DNA of 64,000 nt from positions 2,418,001 to 2,482,000 of the forward strand of contig OZ242179.1 of assembly GCA_965205735.1 (NCBI GenBank), in the 5' to 3' direction. Source of the stretch: VXNE01 sp965205735 (GTDB taxonomy: Bacteria; Pseudomonadota; Gammaproteobacteria; Pseudomonadales; Azotimanducaceae). The notes beneath the pieces are model-generated. The model was not told the DNA's origin and made no database searches. It saw only the letters and a list, made by a program, of their open reading frames with translations. The translations under genes and the position numbers were made by a program. This document shows positions 35,041 to 44,209 of this stretch, piece by piece. How positions within the stretch are numbered: position 1 is the stretch's first letter; each line of letters begins with the position of its first letter.

Positions 35041-36141
35041 ATGGCCGATACAGATTTCTCCGCCTATCTCCACGATGCCGCCAGCCGGCACCTCGTTGAA
35101 GAGGTCGACCCGCAAGCGACCGTCAGACGCGGGACCGTCCGCACCGCCGCATTGACCTACCGGACGGACCGGTCCCCCGAAGTATTGATCATCGATCTCG
35201 ATGGTGAACAGAACCCCATCGTCTATGTTCCTGCCCTGATGCAGGTGTGCCGGCCAGAGACAGTAGTGCTTGCCACGGGCTCGGAAAACAACGTGGCGTT
35301 GGCGAACGAACTGTATCGCGGCGGCGTTTTTCTATATCTGCCGAAACCGCTTGACGCCCCCGGGCTGCGGAACGCCATGCGCGAAATCGCCGCCATCAAT
35401 ACGGAAGAGGAACGCCCGGAGGTGCAGACAAGCCGAATCCTGCTGATCCTGGGCAAGGGCATGGGGACCAATACACTAACGAGCTTGCTGGCGCGTACCG
35501 CCGCTGACGCGGGGCGATATATCAGTTGTGTCGACCTCGACCCGAGTTTCGGCTCCCTTTCACTCGCGTTCGACACGCAGCCCCCGCGCGGGCTCGCGCA
35601 AGCCTTGGAGACCGATGGCGAGATGTCCGTCGAGCGGCTGCAAGCGCGGGTGTCGCCACGCATTGGCCTGGTGGCGCATCCGGTGGACCAGGCGGGAAGA
35701 GAGGACTTCGACGACAAGGGACTGCCGGCCTTGCTCGAAGCGTTGTCGCTGCAAGCGCACATGATCCTGGTATGCGGGGCGCAAACTTTCCATGTGGACG
35801 CCTTGCGCAACCTCGTTTCGAATCATGTCATCGTGTTCGAACCTACGCCGGCCGGGGTATCGATTGCCGTTCGCTGGCTTCGCATTCTCGATGGTGCGAC
35901 ATCCACGTTGGTCATGAACCACACGCGACCCTTGCCGAGGCTGATCAGCCAGGACCAACTCCGGTCGGGTTTCGGCGGTCGACTGCCGGATTTCGAATTT
36001 CCTTACATCAAGGGAATGGCCCGCGCCATGGCGCTGGGAGAGCCGGAAAGGGCGGTCTCCCGGCGCGAGCGCGCGGTGCTCAACCAGTTCCTCCTGCCCA
36101 TGCTGGGCGGAAGGGTGACCCTGAGTTCGACGGAAGGGTGA
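35041..36141 (+). CDS. cpaE: TadZ/CpaE pilus localisation ATPase-like protein
   Basis: A 366-residue member of the ParA/MinD superfamily that places the Tad machine at the pole. Residues 1-125 form an atypical receiver-like domain (LIIDLDGEQNPIVYVPALMQ, FLYLPKPLDAPGL). The P-loop domain begins ILLILGKGMGTNTLTSLLA, where the canonical KGGxGKT reads KGMGTNT, so the Walker lysine is missing. CVDLDPSFGSLSLAFD and HPVDQAG follow. A catalytically weak or dead scaffold is likely. Confidence 0.88.
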   Translation: MADTDFSAYLHDAASRHLVEEVDPQATVRRGTVRTAALTYRTDRSPEVLIIDLDGEQNPIVYVPALMQVCRPETVVLATGSENNVALANELYRGGVFLYLPKPLDAPGLRNAMREIAAINTEEERPEVQTSRILLILGKGMGTNTLTSLLARTAADAGRYISCVDLDPSFGSLSLAFDTQPPRGLAQALETDGEMSVERLQARVSPRIGLVAHPVDQAGREDFDDKGLPALLEALSLQAHMILVCGAQTFHVDALRNLVSNHVIVFEPTPAGVSIAVRWLRILDGATSTLVMNHTRPLPRLISQDQLRSGFGGRLPDFEFPYIKGMARAMALGEPERAVSRRERAVLNQFLLPMLGGRVTLSSTEG

Positions 36142-36145
36142 CCTA

Positions 36146-36294
36146 CGGTTTTTGTGGCGCTATCAGCCTGTCGGACTTGCCGCAATAGCGGCAGATCGAC
36201 AGGGTGACGGGTGAGCGGGTGGGACGAAACAGTCGGGCTTGGGCGGGGGCAAAACACGGCGCACCCGCCAGGGCGACGGATTTTGTGGCACTAA
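36146..36294. repeat. Family B repeat with remnant of a second copy
   Basis: A 3'-end remnant (CGGTTTTTGTGGCGCTA) is followed by a full inverted copy that ends TTTTGTGGCACTAA. The final CTA forms the stop codon of the minus-strand TadD-SPOR gene. It separates convergent cpaE and tadD. Confidence 0.88.
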
Positions 36295-38606
36295 TCGACT
36301 ACGAATCCCAAGGATTCCACCGCTTCGACCAACTTCAACAGCGAATCATCCGATGATATGGGCCCGATGCGGACCCGATATATCGGATTCCCGTCATTCA
36401 GCGAAACCTCCGTGATACGGACCTCTCCGTCGATTGCGCTGCGCAGTTCGGCGGCGAGTTCATCCGCCGCCGAACGGATCGCGTAGGCACCCATCTGCAG
36501 GAATCGCTCCGTGTTTTCGTGGACAACAAACGCAGTCCTGGCGTCGTCTGTTTCCGTCGAAGGTAGCACCCATCCGGTGCCGTAGCTGGACCGCAAGGCA
36601 TCGAGCAACGTCGCGAGGGAGGCATCAGACTCGATCGGACCAACGCGTACCCGGTAGAGGGGTCCGCCGTCGTCCGCCAGAGCCTCTACAACGACTACCG
36701 GTTCGGAAGTGATCAAACGCAGTTGCGAGGCGAGGGTATCCGCAGTAGAGCGGACCGCGTAGGCGCCCATCTGCAAGAAGCGCCGCGCATCCTCATGCAC
36801 GATGAACGCCTTCACCCGGCGTTCGGAAGAACCGGAACGGAGGTGTTCACCGGAAGGCCCCTCCCCAACGCCGCCTGCCGCGGAATCCGTTGCCGCCGAC
36901 TCAGGCAACACCCGCACGGTCCCGTAGCCCCCGGACATCAGCATGCCGCTCAGTTCCGTCATCATCCGGCGGGAACGAATGGGACCGACTTGCACGCGGT
37001 ACATCGTCTCGCCATTCGCCAGTTCGGCTTCGACAATACGGACAGGCACCCGCGCGACGCTCCCGACTTCGGACGCGAGCGCCTCCGCAGTCGAACGAAC
37101 CGTATATGCGCCCACTTGCAGAAATTGCGGCGCGTCCAGGTCGTCCGTCCCTTCGCCGCCTGGCGATGCAACACCAGTTTCACCGCCGTTCGGTGACAAA
37201 CCGGCGTCTTTCGCCGTCACGTCCTCAGCGCCTCCAGATGCAGCGACTGGGCTCTGTGCTCCCGGACCAGGTTCAGGGATCGTCTGCGATTGCTGCGCCA
37301 CAGTTTGTGTTGCATCAGCTTCGATGTCCAAAGGATCCAGGAATACCTCGACCAACTCCGGTCCGGCCTGTGTTTGCTCTGCCGACGGCGCAAGCTCGAG
37401 GTCCGCTGCCGGTTCAGCTTCCGATGCGTTGGCTGCCGGAACCCGCGCGGCACCGTATCCCATCCCTTCCAGCGTCTCGACCAACTCGGTCAGCCCAGCC
37501 CTTGATTCGATCGGGCCAATAATGACTCGGTATAGCCTTACCGCATCACTGCCATCGCCCATGCCGAATGCGGAGACATCAACGGACTTGGTCGTGATCC
37601 GGCGAAGTTCGGACGCGAAGTCCCGCGCCGCAGCCTCGATGGCGTAGACGCCGATGCGCACGAAATACTGCCCGCCCAGTTCGATGGCGTAAGGCCGCAG
37701 ATCGCTCTTGTCCATCCGTTGGTCATTCGGCTCGCCAATCGGCTCGCCAATCGGCTCGCCAGCCGGCGCGCCATCTTCTACGACGCGTTCTTCGCGGTTA
37801 CCGACCTCGCGGGAGGGGACCGTGTCTCGGCGAGGAGGATTCACTGCCGCTCCCACCCCGCGGGCATCCTTCTCGACGGCAGCGGCTGTTGCATCGCCCG
37901 CCGATACTGGAGGCTCTTCGTCGGGCGAGGGTGCGGGGGAAGGCGCCATTGCCATGTCGTCCATCTCATCGGCCCTCGCCGATTCCGGCGCTATCCCCGC
38001 GGACATGTTCAGTGCGCGCGACAGGTTGTCGGTCAGCATCTTTTCTTCAGGCGCAAGCAGTACGGCTTGCTCCATGAATCTTGTGGCGCCTCGAATATCA
38101 CCCTCGAGCAGGGCTACGAGGCCCAGACCATTCAAGCCCCACGCGGCGGTCGCGGCTGGCGCGTTTTCCTTGTTGGAGGTCAAACGCGAGAAGCTCTTGC
38201 GGGCGGCTTCGAGTTTCCCGGCGGCGAGCGTGGCACGTCCGTGCGCGAGCAGCGCCGCGTGACGCTCCTCCGCCTGTGTCGCCTGGGAAATCGCCGCCGC
38301 GTACCAGCGAGCCGCTTCCGCAGAGTCACGGCGCGCGACGGCGATCTCGCCCAAACCCATGCGCGCGCTGACGGAATCGGGATCGACCTCCAGAAGTCGC
38401 AGGTAGAGGCGCCGCGCCGTCTCCGTCTGTTCCGCCTCGAGCGCGATCCGCGCCATTGGCAACACGGCCTCTTCCACCCGTTGAATGCGCACGGCATCGG
38501 TTTCGTTGGGCAGAACCGAACAGCCGCCGATGAGCAAGGTCGCCACGCCGAAAGCCAAACCGAAACCCGACGCGCGGATCACAGCGAGAGCGGGCGCCAA
38601 AAACAC
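36291..38606 (-). CDS. TadD-like TPR lipoprotein fused to four SPOR domains
   Basis: A 771-residue lipoprotein: signal with lipobox LLIGGC near residue 29, then TPR-like helices in residues 40-200 (ETARRLYLRLLEVDPDSVSA, LNGLGLVALLEGDIRGA) as in TadD. A disordered acidic/Pro linker follows, then four SPOR-like repeats at about residues 310-390, 493-570, 612-690 and 694-771. Each has a QMGAYAVRSTADTLA-type first strand/helix and an LYRVRVGPIES strand. SPOR domains bind denuded peptidoglycan. This suggests a TadD that tethers the pilus machine to the wall. It is transcribed against the rest of the locus. The stop TAG lies in a family B border. Confidence 0.78.
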   Translation of the reverse strand: MFLAPALAVIRASGFGLAFGVATLLIGGCSVLPNETDAVRIQRVEEAVLPMARIALEAEQTETARRLYLRLLEVDPDSVSARMGLGEIAVARRDSAEAARWYAAAISQATQAEERHAALLAHGRATLAAGKLEAARKSFSRLTSNKENAPAATAAWGLNGLGLVALLEGDIRGATRFMEQAVLLAPEEKMLTDNLSRALNMSAGIAPESARADEMDDMAMAPSPAPSPDEEPPVSAGDATAAAVEKDARGVGAAVNPPRRDTVPSREVGNREERVVEDGAPAGEPIGEPIGEPNDQRMDKSDLRPYAIELGGQYFVRIGVYAIEAAARDFASELRRITTKSVDVSAFGMGDGSDAVRLYRVIIGPIESRAGLTELVETLEGMGYGAARVPAANASEAEPAADLELAPSAEQTQAGPELVEVFLDPLDIEADATQTVAQQSQTIPEPGPGAQSPVAASGGAEDVTAKDAGLSPNGGETGVASPGGEGTDDLDAPQFLQVGAYTVRSTAEALASEVGSVARVPVRIVEAELANGETMYRVQVGPIRSRRMMTELSGMLMSGGYGTVRVLPESAATDSAAGGVGEGPSGEHLRSGSSERRVKAFIVHEDARRFLQMGAYAVRSTADTLASQLRLITSEPVVVVEALADDGGPLYRVRVGPIESDASLATLLDALRSSYGTGWVLPSTETDDARTAFVVHENTERFLQMGAYAIRSAADELAAELRSAIDGEVRITEVSLNDGNPIYRVRIGPISSDDSLLKLVEAVESLGFVVD

Positions 38607-38708
38607 AATCTTTTCAGTTCCCTATGTGGCAAGGGCGGAATTGGCTGTAGTATAGGTGAAAATTTTCCCACTCACCGACCGCACCGTTCGGCAACAAAAG
38701 ATACCCCG

Positions 38709-39362
38709 ATGCAGCGAGGCCAGCGCCACAAAATCCGTCGCCCTGACGGGCGCCGTGTTTTGCCCCCGCCCAAGCCCACCTATCATCCCGTCGATCTTGC
38801 CGCTAGTGCGGCAAGTCCGACAGGCTGCCAGCCCAAGTCGATCCGGAACCGCGCAACCGGCGCCATGGCTGTGGAGTTCGCGCTCGTTTTTCTCGCCTCC
38901 CTGTCGCTGTTCGGTCTCGCCGGCGAATTTTTCCGCATCTCCATGATCGACCAGACACTTGCGCGGGTGACCCATCAAAGCGCCGAGGCAATCTCGGGGC
39001 TTCCCGACGGCGACGTGGAGTGCGAGAACACGATACAGAGAGTGTTTGACCGCGATGTCGGGGCGCGCTGGCTGTTCGACCGCAATGGCGACGACACGGT
39101 AAACATCATCTTCAGCTTCGGCACCGCGTGGCCCGGAGTCACCCTGGGCGACGAGATCGGCGTCGCCATCAGTTGGGACGACGATCCCGAAACAAACGTC
39201 GACTGGAGCGATGCGACCACAGGTTCCTGCGGCGGCAACGGTAGTTGGCTCCGACTGCGCTCGCAATTTGCCATACAACCCTGGTTCGGCCCAATTCGCC
39301 CGCTTTGGGGCGCGATGTATCGGCAACACGAGAGCTGGGGCAGAAACAGCCGGACGTTTTAG
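38709..39362 (+). CDS. TadE-type pseudopilin whose leader is largely encoded by a family B repeat
   Basis: A 217-residue protein. The pseudopilin site is ATG/AMAVEFALVFLASLSLFG: Gly at -1, Glu at +5 and a hydrophobic helix. A start at the ATG within AMAVEF would lose the cleavage site. The only in-frame start upstream is ATG 38709, giving a leader of about 52 residues that reads straight through a family B repeat (38719-38832). TadE leaders are normally short and basic, so the original start was probably displaced by the insertion. The mature domain has paired Cys residues (ECENTIQRVF, GSCGGNG) and ends at 39362. Confidence 0.72.
   Translation: MQRGQRHKIRRPDGRRVLPPPKPTYHPVDLAASAASPTGCQPKSIRNRATGAMAVEFALVFLASLSLFGLAGEFFRISMIDQTLARVTHQSAEAISGLPDGDVECENTIQRVFDRDVGARWLFDRNGDDTVNIIFSFGTAWPGVTLGDEIGVAISWDDDPETNVDWSDATTGSCGGNGSWLRLRSQFAIQPWFGPIRPLWGAMYRQHESWGRNSRTF
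38719..38832. repeat. Family B repeat inside the leader of the TadE-like gene
   Basis: The unit runs from CCAGCGCCACAAAATCCG to GACAGGCTGCCAGC, with the central hairpin CTTGCCGCTAGTGCGGCAAG. Its terminal CTAG sites have decayed to CCAG. It is open in the tadE frame and is translated as a Pro/Arg-rich segment. Confidence 0.88.
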
Positions 39363-39366
39363 AACC

Positions 39367-40092
39367 GTGCGACGAAAATTGCATGCTCGCGTCCATGGGC
39401 GGCGCGGTTCAGCGGCCATCGAATTCGTCGTACTCGTGCCGTTCATCCTGGTACTGACTGCTGCGGTGTGGGATCTACGCGTTTTTACAGCCTACCGCAC
39501 GGATGTCGCGCGCGAGATATTCGTCGTCGCCGAACTCATCGCCAGCGGCGGCGGATGGTCGAGCGACACGTCCGTGGAAAACGTGATCAAAGCGACGGCC
39601 GAGCGAATGGAAGAAACAAGCGCCGGCGTGCTGCACGTCGCGGTCGTGACGCGCGCCACCACCCGACACGACGGCACCAACTGCGTCAAAGACGACGAAT
39701 GGTGCGCGCCATTCGTGGCAAAGGCTTTTTACGACTATGATTTCCCGAACAGCGGTACGGGCGACTGCCAGAACTTCCCTCGGACCCTGCCGGACGAGGG
39801 AGACCTCTTCGCAGATGATGCGACCGTCCTGCCGTTCGAAGACTCGGACCCCGACGGCGGCGGGCCGCTGGCCGCGCCGACCGTCGACGCGTGGGTCAGC
39901 CGCAACATGCAGCCGGAGGAGTGGTGGGTAGTGGTGGATAGTTGTTCGCATTTCGGCGAAGGTCCGCGCTCCCGGCTGATCGGCAAGCGATTCATGAACA
40001 TGGGGCTTGCGTGGATCGATGTCACCCCCGTCATGCAGAAACGCTCGGCCTGGGGTTCGATCGACGACTTGAGCGACTGCGTCTGGTGCTGA
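39367..40092 (+). CDS. TadF/TadE-type pseudopilin
   Basis: A 241-residue minor pseudopilin. The prepilin-like site is GRRG/SAAIEFVVLVPFILVLTAAVW: Gly -1, Glu +5 and a 20-residue helix. A soluble domain follows with several cysteines (TNCVKDDEWCAPF, SCSHFGEG, DCVWC) that probably form periplasmic disulfides. I start at a GTG four bases after the previous stop, giving the short basic leader VRRKLHARVHGRRG; a TTG four codons later is the alternative. An open frame extends further upstream but only inside the previous gene. Confidence 0.8.
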   Translation: MRRKLHARVHGRRGSAAIEFVVLVPFILVLTAAVWDLRVFTAYRTDVAREIFVVAELIASGGGWSSDTSVENVIKATAERMEETSAGVLHVAVVTRATTRHDGTNCVKDDEWCAPFVAKAFYDYDFPNSGTGDCQNFPRTLPDEGDLFADDATVLPFEDSDPDGGGPLAAPTVDAWVSRNMQPEEWWVVVDSCSHFGEGPRSRLIGKRFMNMGLAWIDVTPVMQKRSAWGSIDDLSDCVWC

Positions 40093-40100
40093 GTACCCGA

Positions 40101-42606
40101 ATGATGGTCCAGAAAAAGAACAATACGGCGAGAGCGCGATCTTTGGTGGATCCCCTGGCGCGACCTTTCGTGGCGTTCGGCCGATCCCGCAAGGGTGGCG
40201 CCATGTTCATCGGCGGCAGCCTGGCGATGCTGGCGATGGCGAGCTTCGGCGGGATGCTATCGAACTATGGCTGGCGCGAGGCGCAGGAGGAAGAGATCGA
40301 CGCCGCGCTGCGCGCCGGCGTTTCCGCATCCGCCCACTTCATGCGCGGAAACCTGACAACCGCCGAGGACCAGATCAAGGAACGCGTCGCGGATTTCATG
40401 CGCGGCCTGCTGGGTGACGTGACCATAGCCAAGGACGACATAGTCATCGACCACGACTTCTCGACGAACCGGACGACCATCAAGGTCGAGGGAAACGCCA
40501 CATACGCGTTCAAGAACCTTTGGGCGGCCGGCCGCACCGGCGACCCGGAATCCCTGACGGGGGAACAGGTCATAGTGGAATTCGATGCGAGCCAGTTCGA
40601 ATTCGCCCTCGCCCTGGATATATCGAAGTCGATGGGCATCAAACCTACAGGTTGGTCGGTCACGAGGCTGGACGCGTTGAAAGATGCCATCGGCACGATC
40701 GCGCAAACGGTGGACGACGTGTCGAAGACGAACCCCGGCATCGTCACGGTCTCCCTGGTGCCGTACTCGAACATGGTCAACGTGGCAGATACTTCGGGGA
40801 CATCGCAAACAGACGCCAAGGAACGCTACGTGCGCATGCTCACCGGCGACGAGTACAGCACGCAGACCTCGCGGGACACGGAGGGACACTGGGTAGACAC
40901 GTTCCATTCCTACGGCACGGGCGACGACATGGGGCCGTTGGCTTCGCGCAGTCTGCCCGAGTTCCTGACCGCCACCGACTGGGACCTGCGTCAGGCCGAA
41001 GCAGCGAACGTCTCCTCGCAAGCGCCGGATGTCGGCACATGGAACACGCGAGGCGAGGACTTCTGGAACGGCTGCGTGATGGCGAGGTGGGGGGCGTACT
41101 GGGATCCGAACGCGAGGCCTGTCATCTGGGATCCCGCGGACCCGGACAACTGGCCCGCCAACAAGACCGTAGACGGCTGGGAACCCGGTTCGACCCCCAT
41201 CCACGACCTGCCGCTGCACCTCTCCGATGCGCCTCCCGTTGCAAGCGCTCCGAATACCCGTTTCACCGCGTATTCCTGGCCCGATGCACGTATTCATGGC
41301 TTCGCCGATGGTGCCCTGGACCAAGTCATACACAAAACGCTGGATCCGGCCTACAGTCCGTTTTTTACCGACCTGTCCATATCCGAAAATAATTGGCACC
41401 TGCGCACCCAGGACCGGGGCGGCAGGCTCCTCTGTCCGGAAGCATTCATCGTGCCGCTGACGGACGATCTCACCACCCTGCAGACGGCGAACAGCTTTGA
41501 CGTCGTGCAGTTGCACTCGGCAACCTATTTCGGCCAGACGTTTCTTGCACCTCGGTATCGTCTGGGGCCTGAGAACGCTGTCGCCGCTCTGGCGCGACGT
41601 GTGGAAAACCAAGAGCGTGTCCGGCGACGACCTGCCGCGCACGCCGTGCCTTGAAGGCGGAACGACCCAAGGTTGCTCGCAGTTCGTGGAAAAGGCCATC
41701 GTGATCGTATCGGACGGCGCCAACTTCTTCGGCGACCCCCGGCGTGGGCGATCCTTCGGGTACTTCGATCCCGCCAACGCGATCACTCGCAACCCCAGCT
41801 TCAACTACGGGCGGTGTAACGCCATTTTCAGATCCACTGGCTATGCCGACTATCGAGCGGCCATGTCCGCGGAGGACGCGACAACTTTTGCAAGCAGTTT
41901 CGATGTCGATGGGACCGGCGCTTTCACCCCAACCGGCATGTCGGCGGTACTCGACGGATTCCAAGCGTTCCACCCTGACCTGTCGACGCTGGATCCAACG
42001 ATACCGTCGGATCGGGTAGTCATCGACGCACACCGCATGGTTTGGGAAAGCGCGCTCAAGGACATGACGCCCTGGCAACTTTTCCGAGGTTACGACGACT
42101 ATTCACCGACCAAGAGCACGTACGGGACAGACGTACTGACGGAACCGACGAACAACTTCGATCTCCTCGGTCGACCGGTACAGAACGGGCACTACTGCAG
42201 GCCGCATGCACCGTTCAGCGCGTATGGCCGGCCGGATGAACTGGTCCGTGTCGGAGACGGCCCGCCCGTGGAAGATGTGGCACCCTTTTCGGTTCCCACC
42301 TGGCTATGGTCCTCGCCGACCGCCGATTTGCAGGATCCCATTACCGACCGGCTTGACGACTGGTTCCGGGAAGCCTGCGACATCGCCGGGCAGCGCGGCG
42401 TGCGCATTCACGCCATCTACATCGGCGGCAACACATTGCCGCATGAGCTAGCCGCCATCGCGCTGCTTGAAGAGTGCGTCGACCGGGGCTACGGCGGCAA
42501 CCCGCTGGAGGACGAGGTACACGCGACACCCACCGCACAAGAGTTAAAGGATTCCATCGAAGACATCATGGACATCAAGCGCACCTTGCGTTTTGTTGGC
42601 CCATAG
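40101..42606 (+). pseudogene. tadG: TadG-like VWA pilus protein, split by a single frameshift
   Basis: Reads as one protein of about 835 residues in two frames. Part 1 (40101-41654) has basic FVAFGRSRKGGAMFIGG, a TadG-type membrane helix, and a VWA domain beginning FALALDISKSMG with an intact DxSxS MIDAS. Part 2 continues as HLGIVWGLRTLSPLWRDVW, then KAIVIVSDGANFFG (late VWA strand) and VRIHAIYIGGN, stopping at 42606. The switch is near 41546-41549, where TTTCTTGCAC behaves as a one-base insertion. After it part 1 runs 35 meaningless codons to a stop. TadG acts at the inner membrane/periplasm in Tad pilus assembly. This could be real decay, phase variation or an assembly error. Confidence 0.8.
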
Positions 42607-42836
42607 CGCAGTCTCGCGTCGGCAACGTCCGTTTTTGGTCTCCGCGATGCTGAAACAAAGGGCATCTGTCAATCTACGCGTGATCTGGGCAGACCGTCGC
42701 GCCTCGTTCAGTGCGCTTTTGCAAACTACTCGCAAATCGGGTGTTGAAAACTTGGCTCAGTCGTCGATTTCCAGCCTGATCGAGGGTCCTCGGCACCTCT
42801 ACTTCAAGGCCATGGCGCCTCGAGGGAGCGCCTAGC

Positions 42837-44195
42837 ATGCCCCGGTCGATCCAGCGCAGGCGGGCGTTGTCGCAGAACCGGCAACAGTGGACGCGCGAAT
42901 CCCCGGCGGTCGTGCCCGAGGCCGCCGAGCAGGACCGTTTCGAAGCCTTCGTGCCCTTCTACCATCAGCGCGTCCTCGAGAGCCTGGACGCGGAAACGGC
43001 CGCGTCCCTCGACAGCGACGACCTGACCGACGTGGTGCTGCAGCTTCTGCGCCAACTGGAAACCGCGGCCGATGCGCCTTCCATCGGCGGCGTTCACCAG
43101 CAGGCTCTCGCCCGGCGGATAGTCGACGAGATGCGCGGACTGGGGCCGCTCGGTCCCCTGCTGCGGGATCCGGACATCAGCGACATATTGGTCAACGGCA
43201 TGCATTCGGTCTATATCGAGAAGCATGGAGTGTTGAGCCGGATCGATGTGCGCTTTCGCGACTTCGATCACCTTACGCGCCTGGCGCAGCGCATCGCCGA
43301 AGGCGTCGGGCGACGCGTGGACGAGCTCAGCCCGATGTGCGACGCGCGCCTCGAGGACGGTTCCAGGGTCAACATCATCGTTCCGCCGCTGGCGATCGAC
43401 GGCGCGGCGATCTCCATCCGCCGATTCCGCCAGGGCGGATTCTCGCTCGCCGATCTCGCGCGCGGCGGCGCCATGCATCCCGGCATGGTCACCATGCTGG
43501 AACTGGCCGCCCGGGCGAAGCTCAACGTGGTGGTGTCCGGCGGCACCGGCGCGGGCAAGACGACCATACTGAACGCGCTGTCCGGGATGATCGGCGAAGA
43601 GGAGCGCATCGTCACGCTGGAGGACGCCGCCGAACTGAAATTGCAGCAACCCCATGTCGTGCGCCTGGAATCGCGCGCACCGTCGGCGGAAGGCGGCGGA
43701 GAAGTCTCGATGCGGGACCTGCTGAAGAATGCCCTGCGGATGCGCCCCGATCGCATCGTTGTCGGCGAGGTGCGGGGCGCCGAGGCGCTCGAAGCCATGC
43801 AGGCGATGAACACGGGACACCCGGGGTCCATGGTGACCGTCCACGCGAACAGCCCGCGCGACGCGATCAGCCGCCTCGAGTACCTCGTCATGATGGGTTC
43901 CGGCGAAATGCCGCTGTCCGCGATACGCAACCAGGTGATCTCCGCCATTGACCTTGTCGTCCACGCGTCGCGCTTCAGCAACGGCAAGCGCAGGGTCGTC
44001 GCCATTACGGACGTGGTGGGTCTGGAAGGCGACGTGGCGGTGCTGGAAGACATCTGGGCTTACGATTCCGGCTCGGACCGGTTCGCCTGCAGCGGCAGCC
44101 GTCCATCCTTCGCCGGGCGGGTGGAAGACGCCGGCTTCAGCGATCTGCTGACGGCAAGCATGTCCGCCGCCCGCCAGGGACTCTCCATAAGTTAG
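42837..44195 (+). CDS. cpaF: Tad pilus motor ATPase TadA/CpaF
   Basis: A hexameric type II/IV secretion ATPase that powers both extension and retraction of Flp pili. The 452 residues contain GLGPLLRDPDISDILVNG in the N-domain, Walker A SGGTGAGKTTILNAL (about residue 240), Walker B RMRPDRIVVGEVRGAEA and His box NTGHPGSMVTVHANS. All catalytic segments look intact. The 230 bases upstream hold no convincing gene. Confidence 0.95.
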   Translation: MPRSIQRRRALSQNRQQWTRESPAVVPEAAEQDRFEAFVPFYHQRVLESLDAETAASLDSDDLTDVVLQLLRQLETAADAPSIGGVHQQALARRIVDEMRGLGPLGPLLRDPDISDILVNGMHSVYIEKHGVLSRIDVRFRDFDHLTRLAQRIAEGVGRRVDELSPMCDARLEDGSRVNIIVPPLAIDGAAISIRRFRQGGFSLADLARGGAMHPGMVTMLELAARAKLNVVVSGGTGAGKTTILNALSGMIGEEERIVTLEDAAELKLQQPHVVRLESRAPSAEGGGEVSMRDLLKNALRMRPDRIVVGEVRGAEALEAMQAMNTGHPGSMVTVHANSPRDAISRLEYLVMMGSGEMPLSAIRNQVISAIDLVVHASRFSNGKRRVVAITDVVGLEGDVAVLEDIWAYDSGSDRFACSGSRPSFAGRVEDAGFSDLLTASMSAARQGLSIS

Positions 44196-44209
44196 GGACC
44201 AGACGACTT

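Noticed and set aside
37719..38708. Open plus-strand frame running into the TadE-like gene
   Set aside because: It is antisense to the TadD-SPOR gene, which has clear domains; only the part from 38709 is used.
42593..42835. 80-codon open frame between tadG and cpaF
   Set aside because: Starts inside tadG, has no SD and no recognisable product.
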